A stretch of 64,000 nt of DNA from Acrocarpospora pleiomorpha (GTDB taxonomy: Bacteria > Actinomycetota > Actinomycetes > Streptosporangiales > Streptosporangiaceae), in NCBI RefSeq assembly GCF_009687885.1, contig NZ_BLAF01000040.1, positions 45,941-109,940 on the forward strand, given 5' to 3'. The position numbers and the translations under genes are program-made. Under the pieces are notes generated by a model, which did not search any database, was not told the origin of the DNA, and was given only the letters and a program-made list of their open reading frames with translations. Shown piece by piece: positions 1 to 7,235 of the stretch (position 1 is the stretch's first letter; the number at the start of each line of letters is the position of its first letter).

Positions 1-1200
1 TTCCAGCTCGCCGAGGCGGTGCGCTTCCTCGGACTTGATGACGGCCTGCATCGAATGCTGGCCACCCCGCGCAGATCCCTCACCGTCTCGGTTCCGGTAC
101 GGCGGGAGGACGGCCGGATGGAAGTCGTCCAGGGGTATCGCGTGCAGCACAATCTCTCGCGCGGCCCGGCGAAGGGCGGCATCCGCTTCCACCCGGACAC
201 CGATCTGGCCGAGGTCACCGCGCTCGCCATGTGGATGACGTGGAAATGCGCCCTGGTGGGCATCCCGTACGGCGGCGCGAAGGGCGGCGTGGCCGTGGAT
301 CCTGCCACGCTCACCAGTCGCGAGCTGGAGCGGATGACCCGGCGGTACGCCAACGAGATACAACCTCTCATCGGACCCGAGAAGGACATCCCGGCCCCGG
401 ACGTCGGCACCGACGAGCAGACCATGGCGTGGATCATGGATACGTACAGCGTGAACGCGGGATATTCCGTGCCGGGTGTCGTGACCGGGAAGCCGACCAC
501 GCTCGGCGGGTCGCTCGGGCGGGCGGGCGCGACCTCGCGTGGGGTGCAGATCGCGGCGCTGGCCGCGCTGGGCAGTGCCGACGGCCGCACGGTCGCGGTG
601 CAGGGGTTCGGCAAGGTGGGGGCGCTGGCGGCGCAGTACCTGGCGGACGCGGGGTGCCGGGTGGTGGCGGTCTCCGACGCGTCCGGGGCGATCTACTCGG
701 AGCGGCTCGATGTCGCCGATGTGCGCGCCTGGGCGAGTGCGAACGGCGGGGTGCCCGGCTACCCGCACGCGGACACGATCGCCCATGACGAGCTTCTCGA
801 ACTCGATGTGGACGTGCTGGTCCCGGCCGCCCTGGAAGGGGTGCTGACCGGCGCGAACGCGCATCGGGTGAAGGCTCGGCTGATCGTGGAGGGGGCGAAC
901 GGGCCGACCACCCCGGAAGCCGACCTGATCCTCGCCGACCAGGGCGCCACCATCGTCCCCGACATCCTGGCCAACGCCGGCGGCGTCATCGTGTCGTATC
1001 TCGAATGGGTGCAGAACACCCAGGCCTACTCGTGGAGCGCCCACGAGGTCGAGATCAAGTTACGCGACCTGATGGAGGGCGCGTTCCGCGAGGTGAACAC
1101 GCTCGCCGCCGACCGCGGGCTGACCCTGCGAGAAGCGGCGCACGCGATCGGGGTCGGCCGGGTAGCGGAAGCACACCGGCTGCGTGGCCTCTACCCCTGA
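1..1200 (+). CDS. Glu/Leu/Phe/Val dehydrogenase, 5' end outside the window
   Basis: NAD(P)-dependent amino-acid dehydrogenase that interconverts glutamate (or a branched-chain amino acid) and its 2-oxo acid in the cytoplasm. The frame is open from base 1 and the first codons (FQLAEA) read into the conserved part, so the N-terminus, probably some 20-30 residues, lies upstream; a GTG at 19 is an internal codon. Visible are GPAKGGIRFHP and the substrate/catalytic-lysine segment WKCALVGIPYGGAKGG, then a Rossmann nucleotide fold with VQGFGKVG near visible residue 201, and the C-terminal NAGGVIVSYLEWVQN signature near 324. Substrate choice (Glu versus Leu/Val) cannot be read from the sequence. It ends 41 bp from a convergent oxidoreductase gene. 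Confidence 0.93.
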   Translation, partial: FQLAEAVRFLGLDDGLHRMLATPRRSLTVSVPVRREDGRMEVVQGYRVQHNLSRGPAKGGIRFHPDTDLAEVTALAMWMTWKCALVGIPYGGAKGGVAVDPATLTSRELERMTRRYANEIQPLIGPEKDIPAPDVGTDEQTMAWIMDTYSVNAGYSVPGVVTGKPTTLGGSLGRAGATSRGVQIAALAALGSADGRTVAVQGFGKVGALAAQYLADAGCRVVAVSDASGAIYSERLDVADVRAWASANGGVPGYPHADTIAHDELLELDVDVLVPAALEGVLTGANAHRVKARLIVEGANGPTTPEADLILADQGATIVPDILANAGGVIVSYLEWVQNTQAYSWSAHEVEIKLRDLMEGAFREVNTLAADRGLTLREAAHAIGVGRVAEAHRLRGLYP

Positions 1201-1240
1201 GATCCTTCAGGCTCCTGAGTGACGATCTGCTCGCGTGGGA

Positions 1241-2134
1241 TCACTCGGATTCCTGCGTCACGATCTGTTCGCAGAGGAGATGGGTTTCGAGAGCGTCATC
1301 GGCATCGAGCAGCCTGCCCGCGCTGACCGCGTCCAGGAAGGTGTGGCAGGCCTGCTCGATGCCGCGTTGCCGGGATACCGGCGTCCAGTCCGGACGCCGG
1401 ACGAGCGTTTCGCCGGGGGTGAAGTCGACGACGTCGCCGAGGTTGGTGACGCGGCGTTTGATGCCGCCGCCCATGGTTTCGCAGGTCTCTTCGGCGGCGC
1501 CGCTGACCCTGCTCATGATCCCTAGTGCCGTGAACCCGTCCCCGTCGAGTTCGAGGACGACGTGTTCGAGCAGCCCGCCGACCACCCGCGTCCTGATCCG
1601 GGTCCCGGTGACCTCGCCCGGAGCCAGGAAACGCAGCGTATCGACCACGTGGATGAAATCATCAAATATCGCGACTCGCGGGTCCTCAGCAAGGTTGGCC
1701 CGGTTCTTTTGCATGATCACTATGTCGCGCGGGAGTCCGGCCAGAACCACGTACGCGGGGGCGTACCGGCGATTGAACCCCACCATCAGCGAACGTTCGC
1801 GCAACCGCGCCAGCCGGACGAGTTTCTCCGCGTCCACGAAGTGATAAGCGAGCGGTTTGTCGACGAAGACGTGCACACCCGCCTCCAGCAACCGACTGAC
1901 GATCTCCACATGCGCGGCGGTGGCCGCGTGCACGAAAGCCGCGTCGATCCCATCGTCGATCAGATCATCCACCCGCGAGAACCGGCCGGACACCCGATAG
2001 GTGTCACCCAGCCGCCGCAGCGTCCCCGGGTCACGCGTGCAGAGCCGTAAGTCCAGCCCGGGGGTGGCGGCGAGCACCGGCAGGTACGCCTTCGCGGCGA
2101 TATCCCCGAGCCCGATCACTCCAATACGCAGCAT
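1241..2134 (-). CDS. Gfo/Idh/MocA-family NAD(P)-dependent oxidoreductase
   Basis: Probable NAD(P)-dependent sugar or polyol dehydrogenase of the Gfo/Idh/MocA family, 297 aa, a little shorter than the usual 330-390 aa. The N-terminal Rossmann fold is shown by GVIGLGDIAAKAYLPVL at residues 4-20. The family EKP-type motif appears as VDKPLAY near residue 92, carrying the lysine normally used in catalysis. The C-terminal alpha/beta domain is compact, which explains the short length. Substrate is not predictable. It is convergent with the dehydrogenase at the left edge and is followed upstream by the separate NAD-epimerase gene on the same strand (25-bp gap), so co-transcription with it is possible but unproven. 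Confidence 0.8.
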   Translation of the reverse strand: MLRIGVIGLGDIAAKAYLPVLAATPGLDLRLCTRDPGTLRRLGDTYRVSGRFSRVDDLIDDGIDAAFVHAATAAHVEIVSRLLEAGVHVFVDKPLAYHFVDAEKLVRLARLRERSLMVGFNRRYAPAYVVLAGLPRDIVIMQKNRANLAEDPRVAIFDDFIHVVDTLRFLAPGEVTGTRIRTRVVGGLLEHVVLELDGDGFTALGIMSRVSGAAEETCETMGGGIKRRVTNLGDVVDFTPGETLVRRPDWTPVSRQRGIEQACHTFLDAVSAGRLLDADDALETHLLCEQIVTQESE

Positions 2135-2158
2135 CCCCCGACCCTACATAAGACGACA

Positions 2159-3085
2159 TCACCGGGTTTGCGTGGCGAGATGCTGCATGCTCGCCTTGAG
2201 AGCTTCGTCGATCGGCGTCGGCGCGACGCCGAAGGTCTTCTGGAAGGCGGAGGAGTCCAGCACGAACGGCCGGTCGAACTGGTAGCGGGTCTCGCGAAGC
2301 TCCCGCATGAACGGCATGAACAGCCCCAGAACGTTGACCCCCCACACGGGGATCTCCGTGATCCGGGGAGATCGTGCCCCGGCCAGGGTGGCGACCCGCT
2401 CGGCGACCTGGCGGATGGTGAGCGGCGGCGTCGTCGGCACGTGCCAGGGCCGCCCCCAGGCCCGCTCATCCGTTCCCGCGATCACCAACGCCCGCGCCAC
2501 ATCCGGCAGGTACGTCCACGAGTGCGGAATATCGGGATCGCTCAGCACGACGGCCCGCTTGCCCGCCGCCACCGGACCGATCACCTGCATGGACAGGTAC
2601 GCCTGGTCCGTGGAGCCCGGACCGAAATAGTCAGACCCGCGCACTTCGGTGCCCCGGATCCGCCCGGCCTCGTGGCTGGCCAGCACCTGCCGCCACATCT
2701 CGGCCCTGACCCTGGCCTTGTGGCCCGTCCCGGCCAGCGGAAGATCCTCGGTCATGACGTCCACAGGACCGTAGCTGTACAGGTTGCCGACCATGGCCAG
2801 CACGGCGCTGTTGGCCTCCGCGGTGCGGAGGATCGCGCTCGCGATGGGCGGCCAGTCGGTCGGCCAGCGGTGATATTTCGGGTTCACGCAGTTGTAGAGG
2901 ACATCGGCTCCCCGGGCGGCGCGGCCGAGCGCGTCGGCGTCCGAGGCGTCGGCGGCGATCTTCGTGATGTGCTCGGGCCCGGAGCCCGACCGGGACACCA
3001 GGACGACCTCGTGCCCCTGCGCGTCCAGCATTTCGGCGGCCTGGCGGCCGACCTGACCTGCTCCGACGATGACGTGCTTACCCAT
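2159..3085 (-). CDS. NAD(P)-binding epimerase/reductase-like protein (atypical SDR)
   Basis: Atypical short-chain dehydrogenase/NAD-dependent epimerase-like protein, 308 aa from the ATG at 3085. An in-frame start at 3121 exists, but AGGAG six bases before 3085 and the protein beginning MGKHVIVGAGQVGRQAAEML make 3085 the better start. The dinucleotide-binding GxGxxG is at residues 7-12. A tyrosine-lysine SDR active site is not obvious, so it may be an NmrA-like sensor or an epimerase-like reductase rather than a classical dehydrogenase. It is divergent from a TetR regulator with two dyads between them, so it is the likely regulated target of that repressor. Substrate unknown. Confidence 0.8.
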   Translation of the reverse strand: MGKHVIVGAGQVGRQAAEMLDAQGHEVVLVSRSGSGPEHITKIAADASDADALGRAARGADVLYNCVNPKYHRWPTDWPPIASAILRTAEANSAVLAMVGNLYSYGPVDVMTEDLPLAGTGHKARVRAEMWRQVLASHEAGRIRGTEVRGSDYFGPGSTDQAYLSMQVIGPVAAGKRAVVLSDPDIPHSWTYLPDVARALVIAGTDERAWGRPWHVPTTPPLTIRQVAERVATLAGARSPRITEIPVWGVNVLGLFMPFMRELRETRYQFDRPFVLDSSAFQKTFGVAPTPIDEALKASMQHLATQTR

Positions 3086-3136
3086 GATGTGCTCCTGTTT
3101 CTCGGCTTCGAGTGCGGACAAGCAACCCTTCTTTAT

Positions 3137-3185
3137 GAGAGCAATGCTCTCCCATTAGAGCACCAATCGTCAAGAGCACTGCTCT
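3137..3185. promoter_or_regulatory. Two TetR-type operator dyads in a divergent promoter region
   Basis: GAGAGCAATGCTCTC (3137-3151) and AGAGCACTGCTCT (3173-3185) are near-identical perfect palindromes sharing the half-site AGAGCA, with centres 35 bp apart; a further half-site AGAGCAC starts at 3157. They lie between the NAD-epimerase gene (start 3085, minus) and the TetR gene (start 3219, plus). This is the normal layout of a TetR repressor controlling itself and its divergent neighbour. The sites are seen directly; the binding protein is inferred. Confidence 0.75.
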
Positions 3186-3218
3186 CGATTTATCGCGGCG
3201 CTCTGGTATGGTGCCCAT

Positions 3219-3917
3219 GTGAACGCAAGCCGTACCGCACGGGAACGTGTCCGGGCCGAACTGGTCCGGGAGATCACCGACATCGCCCGAGTCCAGCTGG
3301 CCAGCGAGGGGGCGAGCGGCCTGTCGCTGCGCGCGGTCGCGCGCGAGATGGGCATGGTGTCCTCCGCCGTGCACCGCTATTTCCCGACCAAGGATGATCT
3401 GCTTACTGCCCTGATCGTGGACGGCTACAACTCCGTGGGCGCCGCCGCCGAGGACGCGGACGCCGCGAGCCCGCCGGACGACTTCGGCGCGCGCTGGCTG
3501 GCCGTCTGCCACGGGGTCCGGAACTGGGCGCTGGCCCGCCCACACGAATACGCGCTGATCCACGGCTCACCGGTCCCCGGCTACCGCGCCCCGCAGGACA
3601 CGGTCGGCCCGGCCACCCGCGCCACCACCGTCTACGGGCGCATCCTCGGCGACGCCCATCGCGCCGGGCGCCTGTCGCCGCCGGACATCTGCCCCCCGGT
3701 CCCGCCCATCCTGAGCACCGACGCCGAGATCATCAGATCCCTCATACCCGGCGTCTCCGACGACGTGATCACCCGCGCCATCGCCGCCTGGACCGGCCTG
3801 TACGGCATGATCAGCTTCGAGCTCTTCGGCCAGTTCAACAACGTGGTCACCCACCGGGCCGAACTCTTCGACCACAACATGCGCGGCTTGGCCCGCTTCC
3901 TCGGCATCCCCGACTAG
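3219..3917 (+). CDS. TetR/AcrR-family transcriptional regulator
   Basis: Dimeric ligand-responsive repressor, 232 aa from a GTG start. The TetR DNA-binding domain occupies about residues 10-60, with the recognition helix region SLRAVAREMGMVSSAVHRYF followed by the usual KDDLLTALI. The C-terminal domain (about 80-230) looks like the all-helical ligand-binding and dimerisation domain found in TetR proteins with the WHG-type fold; ligand not predictable. It faces the NAD-epimerase gene across two palindromes (3137-3185), which are its likely operators, so autoregulation and control of that gene are inferred. It ends convergent with, and 4 bp inside, the stop region of the ArsR gene. Confidence 0.88.
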   Translation: MNASRTARERVRAELVREITDIARVQLASEGASGLSLRAVAREMGMVSSAVHRYFPTKDDLLTALIVDGYNSVGAAAEDADAASPPDDFGARWLAVCHGVRNWALARPHEYALIHGSPVPGYRAPQDTVGPATRATTVYGRILGDAHRAGRLSPPDICPPVPPILSTDAEIIRSLIPGVSDDVITRAIAAWTGLYGMISFELFGQFNNVVTHRAELFDHNMRGLARFLGIPD

Positions 3918-4249
3918 TTCCGCCGGGACTGCTCCAGCTCGGCGAGCAGTTCACGCTGCCCCACCAGCAGCTCGGTGAGGATCCCCCGGGCCGCCCGCAT
4001 CAACTCGGACACGTCGGGACCGGCCAGCTCGTAGGCGACGGTCGTCCCGTCGCGCCGGGCCGTCACCAGCCCGGCCCGGCGCAGCACCGCGAGCTGCTGG
4101 GAGAGGTTGGGCGCTTCGACCTCCATCTCGACCAGCAGGTCGCGCACGTGTTTCGGCCCTTCGCACAGGAGCTCGAGCACCCGGATGCGGAGCGGATGGC
4201 CGAGGGTTTTGAACAGTTCGGCCTTGGCCTGGTAGAGCGGCACGGGCAT
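3914..4249 (-). CDS. ArsR/SmtB-family winged-helix regulator
   Basis: Small winged-helix repressor, 111 aa from the ATG at 4249. A longer in-frame extension to 4501 exists but overlaps DUF3073 and lacks family similarity. The HTH core reads FKTLGHPLRIRVLELL, then NLSQQLAVLRRAGLV (recognition helix) and the wing with VTARRDGTTVAYEL. The metal-site ELCVCDL motif of classical ArsR is replaced by LLCEGPKHVRDLL, and there are no alpha-5 histidines, so metal sensing by the known sites is unlikely. It starts 2 bp after the DUF3073 stop codon and is very probably co-transcribed with it. Its tail overlaps the convergent TetR gene by 4 bp. Confidence 0.85.
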   Translation of the reverse strand: MPVPLYQAKAELFKTLGHPLRIRVLELLCEGPKHVRDLLVEMEVEAPNLSQQLAVLRRAGLVTARRDGTTVAYELAGPDVSELMRAARGILTELLVGQRELLAELEQSRRN

Positions 4250-4251
4250 TA

Positions 4252-4425
4252 CTAGACGCCCTGCTCCGTTTCGTACTGCTCTGTCTCGCTGTCGTCGCTC
4301 CGGTTCGCGGCGGGCGCCCCATCGACGCCCAGTTCCCGTCGGAGCGACTCCAGATCGCCGCCATCGCGATATTTCAGCTCGCGAGCGACCTTCACCTGCT
4401 TTGCCTTGGCCCGACCCCGTCCCAT
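4252..4425 (-). CDS. DUF3073 small basic protein
   Basis: 57-aa protein of the actinobacterial DUF3073 family, function unknown. It begins MGRGRAKAKQVKVARELKY, the family hallmark: a short basic N-terminus followed by an acidic tail (DDSETEQYETEQ). The start at 4425 is preceded by GAGGAGGAG; an in-frame start at 4473 lacks this. The high charge and small size suggest a nucleic-acid- or ribosome-associated protein, but this is inference. The stop codon is 2 bp before the ArsR start, so the two form a tight operon. Confidence 0.85.
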   Translation of the reverse strand: MGRGRAKAKQVKVARELKYRDGGDLESLRRELGVDGAPAANRSDDSETEQYETEQGV

Positions 4426-4546
4426 GGCCTCTCCTCCTCGCTTGCCATGATGGGCAATTAAGCAAATCTGCAAGTGTCAGCCTAACGTGAGCCGCCGACA
4501 AAAACTCGGCTCCGGGCCACCTCGTCAGGTGGCCCGGAGCCGAATG

Positions 4547-6259
4547 TCAGCGGTGCGCTCGGTTGACGGCCGAGATGATCGCCTTCAGCGACGCGGTCGT
4601 GGTGTTGGCGTCGATGCCGACCCCCCAGAGGGCCTGCCCGCCGATCTCCCCCTCCACGTAGGAGGCGGCCTTCGCGTCCGTGCCGGCGCTCATCGCGTGC
4701 TCGGTGTAGTCGAGCACCCGGATGTCCACCCCGACCGAGGCGAGCGCGTCGCAGAACGCCGAGATCGGCCCGTTCCCCCGGCCCTGGATCTCGCGGATCT
4801 GGCCGTCCACCCGCACGTCCGCGCTGATCACATCCTGCCCGTCGGCGGAGGACACGTTCCGGTGCGCGAGCAGCCCGAGCCGCCCCCACGGCCGGTCGGG
4901 ATTGGGCAGGTACTCATCGGTGAACACCGCCCACATCGCGGCCGGCGTCACCTCGCCGCCCTCGGCGTCGGTGCGCGCCTGCACCACCCGCGAGAACTCG
5001 ATCTGCAGCCGCCGCGGCAGGTCGAGGTGGTGGTCGGCCTTCATGATGTAGGCCACGCCCCCCTTGCCCGACTGGCTGTTGACCCGGATGACCGCCTCGT
5101 ACGTCCGCCCGATGTCCTTAGGATCGATCGGCAGGTACGGCACCGCCCACGTGAACTCGTCCACCGGCACCCCCGCCGCGGCGGCGTCCCGCTCCAGATG
5201 CTCGAACCCCTTCTTGATCGCATCCTGATGCGACCCGGAGAACGCGGTGTAGACGAGCTCGCCACCCCACGGGTGCCGCGGATGCACGGGCAGCTGGTTG
5301 CAGTACTCAACAACCCTGCGAATCTCATCGATGTCGGAAATGTCGACCTCGGGGTCGATGCCCTGCGAGAACAGGTTCATGCCCAGCGTGATCAGGCACA
5401 CGTTGCCGGTGCGCTCGCCGTTGCCGAACAGGCAGCCCTCGATCCGGTCCGCGCCCGCCTGGTATCCCAGCTCGGCGGCGGCCACGGCGGTGCCGCGGTC
5501 GTTGTGCGGGTGCAGGGAGAGGATCACCGAGTCCCGGTAGGCCAGGTTGCGGTGCATCCACTCGATCTGGTCGGCGTACACATTCGGGGTGGCCATCTCG
5601 ACGGTGGCCGGCAGGTTGAGGATCACCTTGCGGTCCGGGGTCGGCTGCCACACGTCGTTGACGGCGTTGCAGACCTCCACCGCGTATTCCAGCTCGGTGC
5701 CGGTGAACGACTCCGGCGAGTACTGGAAGTAGATCTCGGTGTCGCCCATGTCCTCGGCGAGCTTCTTGCACAGTTTGGCGCCCTCGACCGCGATGGCGGT
5801 GATGCCGTCCTTGTCCTGACCGAACACGACCCGGCGCTGCAACGTCGAGGTGGAGTTGTACAGGTGCACGATGGCCTGCTTGGCGCCCTTCACCGACTCG
5901 AAGGTGCGCTCGATCAGCTCGGGCCGCGCCTGGGTGAGCACCTGGATGACCACGTCGTCGGGGATCCGGCCCTCGTCGATGATCTGGCGGATGAAGTCGA
6001 ACTCGGTCTGCGAGGCGGCCGGGAAGCCGACCTCGATCTCCTTGTAGCCCATCCGGACCAGCAGCTCGAACATCTTGAGCTTGCGGTGGGCGTCCATCGG
6101 ATCGATCAGGGCCTGGTTGCCGTCCCGGAGGTCGACGGCGCACCACCGCGGCGCGCGGTCGATGACCTGATCGGGCCAGGTGCGGTCGGTCAGCCGGATC
6201 GGCTCGAAGGGGGCGTAACGCTGGAACGGCATGGGGCTGCGCTGCTGCTGGGGATACAC
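4547..6259 (-). CDS. leuA: 2-isopropylmalate synthase
   Basis: First committed step of leucine biosynthesis: acetyl-CoA plus 2-oxoisovalerate gives 2-isopropylmalate. 570 aa from the GTG at 6259; the in-frame ATG at 6307 would add 16 residues but has no ribosome site, whereas AGGAG lies at 6267-6271, seven bases before the GTG. The catalytic TIM barrel carries DLRDGNQALIDPM near the N-terminus and the metal-binding HPHNDRGTAVAAAELG in its second half, followed by the linker (GRGNGPISAF) and the C-terminal LeuA dimer domain that binds leucine for feedback inhibition. The actinobacterial long-form length is normal. A leader peptide with alternative RNA pairings precedes it (6260-6386), pointing to leucine-responsive translation control in addition to feedback inhibition. 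Confidence 0.97.
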   Translation of the reverse strand: MYPQQQRSPMPFQRYAPFEPIRLTDRTWPDQVIDRAPRWCAVDLRDGNQALIDPMDAHRKLKMFELLVRMGYKEIEVGFPAASQTEFDFIRQIIDEGRIPDDVVIQVLTQARPELIERTFESVKGAKQAIVHLYNSTSTLQRRVVFGQDKDGITAIAVEGAKLCKKLAEDMGDTEIYFQYSPESFTGTELEYAVEVCNAVNDVWQPTPDRKVILNLPATVEMATPNVYADQIEWMHRNLAYRDSVILSLHPHNDRGTAVAAAELGYQAGADRIEGCLFGNGERTGNVCLITLGMNLFSQGIDPEVDISDIDEIRRVVEYCNQLPVHPRHPWGGELVYTAFSGSHQDAIKKGFEHLERDAAAAGVPVDEFTWAVPYLPIDPKDIGRTYEAVIRVNSQSGKGGVAYIMKADHHLDLPRRLQIEFSRVVQARTDAEGGEVTPAAMWAVFTDEYLPNPDRPWGRLGLLAHRNVSSADGQDVISADVRVDGQIREIQGRGNGPISAFCDALASVGVDIRVLDYTEHAMSAGTDAKAASYVEGEIGGQALWGVGIDANTTTASLKAIISAVNRAHR

Positions 6260-6386
6260 GGAAGGGCTCCTGGTGGTCGGATTCACAGAGAAGTGGCCGA
6301 CGCGCATGGCTCGCTCCGCGACGAGGGAGCCGGCCTAGCTTCTACAGGCCCTCGCCGCGGCAGCTAAGAAGCAGACCGCGCAGCAT
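6260..6386 (-). promoter_or_regulatory. Leucine-responsive leader/attenuator of leuA
   Basis: On the minus strand four segments can pair in mutually exclusive ways. Segment 1 is CGAGGG inside the end of the leader peptide (6349-6354). Segment 2 is GGCTCCCTCG (6322-6331). Segment 3 is GGAGC (6313-6317). Segment 4 is the leuA ribosome site AGGAGCCC (6264-6271). Segment 2 can pair with segment 1 or 3, or with the ribosome site. A ribosome stalled on the leucine codons would leave 1 free to hold 2 and expose the ribosome site; a ribosome reaching the stop codon covers 1 and lets 2 mask it. Leader-based leuA control is known in actinobacteria; the pairing model is read from this sequence and untested. 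Confidence 0.7.
6342..6386 (-). CDS. leuA leader peptide (14 aa, five leucines)
   Basis: Short reading frame encoding MLRGLLLSCRGEGL, with leucines at 2, 5, 6, 7 and 14 including three in a row. It lies 83 bp before the leuA start. There is no ribosome site upstream, and a possible -10 (TACTGT, 6392-6397) sits seven bases before its ATG, so it may be translated from a leaderless transcript. Its stop is followed by the segment able to mask the leuA ribosome site. It starts only 28 bp after the aldolase stop, so the leuA promoter must overlap the end of the aldolase gene unless leuA is reached by read-through. Confidence 0.8.
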   Translation of the reverse strand: MLRGLLLSCRGEGL

Positions 6387-6413
6387 GTCTTGCACAGTAG
6401 CAGACCCGGGAGC

Positions 6414-7235
6414 TCAAACTGTCAGCACCTCTAGGAGCTGCTGGACCCGCCCGGCCACCGAGGCCCGCCCATAGGCCAGGTAGTGCCGGGGATCGACCAC
6501 TTTGGAGTCGGTCAATCCCCCACGAATTCCAGCGGTGAACATGACGTTCAGCTGGGTCGCGATATTGATCTTTGTCATCCCATGCCGGACGGCCCGGACC
6601 AGCCCCGCGTCGGGCACCCCCGACGAACCGTGCAGCACCAGCGGCACCTCGACCGCCTCCCGCAGCCGCGTGATCAGCTCGAAGTCCAGCTCGGCGTCCT
6701 GCGTCACCATCGCGTGCGACGTCCCCACCGCCACCGCGAGCGCGTCCACCCCCGTCGCCTCCACAAAGGCCGCGGCCTCGGCCGGATCGGTACGAACCCC
6801 CGGCGCGTGCACCCCGTCCTTCCCGCCCACCTCCCCCAGCTCCGCCTCCACGAACACCCCGGACCGCCGCACGATCTCCGCGGTGGCCGCGACATTCTCC
6901 CCGTACGGCAACGCCGACGCGTCGAACATCACCGACGAGAACCCCAGCTGCACCGCCCGCTCCACCAGCTCCCACGTGGTGGCGTGATCGAGATGCACCG
7001 CGACCGGAACCCGCGCCGCGTCGGCGACCGCCAGGCAGGCGGCCCCGATCGCGTCGATCCCCCCGTGATAGGCGACCGTGTTCTCGCTGACCTGCAGGAT
7101 CGCCGGCTCCCCGATCCGTTCCGCCCCTGTCACGATGCCCACGGCGTGCGCGATCTCGATCACGTTGAACGCGCCCGCCCCCACCCGCCGCCGCCGGGCG
7201 TTGTCGATGATCTCGGCGGTGGTGATCAACGTCAT
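6414..7235 (-). CDS. Class II fructose/tagatose-bisphosphate aldolase family protein
   Basis: Zinc-dependent class II aldolase, 273 aa, closest in size and style to the KbaY/GatY/FbaA-short group that cleaves tagatose- or fructose-1,6-bisphosphate to triose phosphates. Visible active-site features: GAFNVIEI near residue 21, VHLDHATTWE near 79-88 (zinc histidine and catalytic aspartate), EAELGEVGGKDG near 130, GTSHAM (second zinc histidine) and LHGSSGV (third), then KINIATQL in the phosphate-binding region. Its ATG overlaps the stop of the SIS gene (ATGA), so the two are translationally coupled. That pairing matches amino-sugar (GalNAc/GlcNAc) or tagatose catabolism, but no kinase or transporter is next to them. 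The substrate is inferred. Confidence 0.85.
   Translation of the reverse strand: MTLITTAEIIDNARRRRVGAGAFNVIEIAHAVGIVTGAERIGEPAILQVSENTVAYHGGIDAIGAACLAVADAARVPVAVHLDHATTWELVERAVQLGFSSVMFDASALPYGENVAATAEIVRRSGVFVEAELGEVGGKDGVHAPGVRTDPAEAAAFVEATGVDALAVAVGTSHAMVTQDAELDFELITRLREAVEVPLVLHGSSGVPDAGLVRAVRHGMTKINIATQLNVMFTAGIRGGLTDSKVVDPRHYLAYGRASVAGRVQQLLEVLTV

Noticed and set aside
4487..6367. 626-aa frame on the plus strand across leuA
   Set aside because: Exact antisense of leuA with no family similarity; typical high-GC shadow frame.
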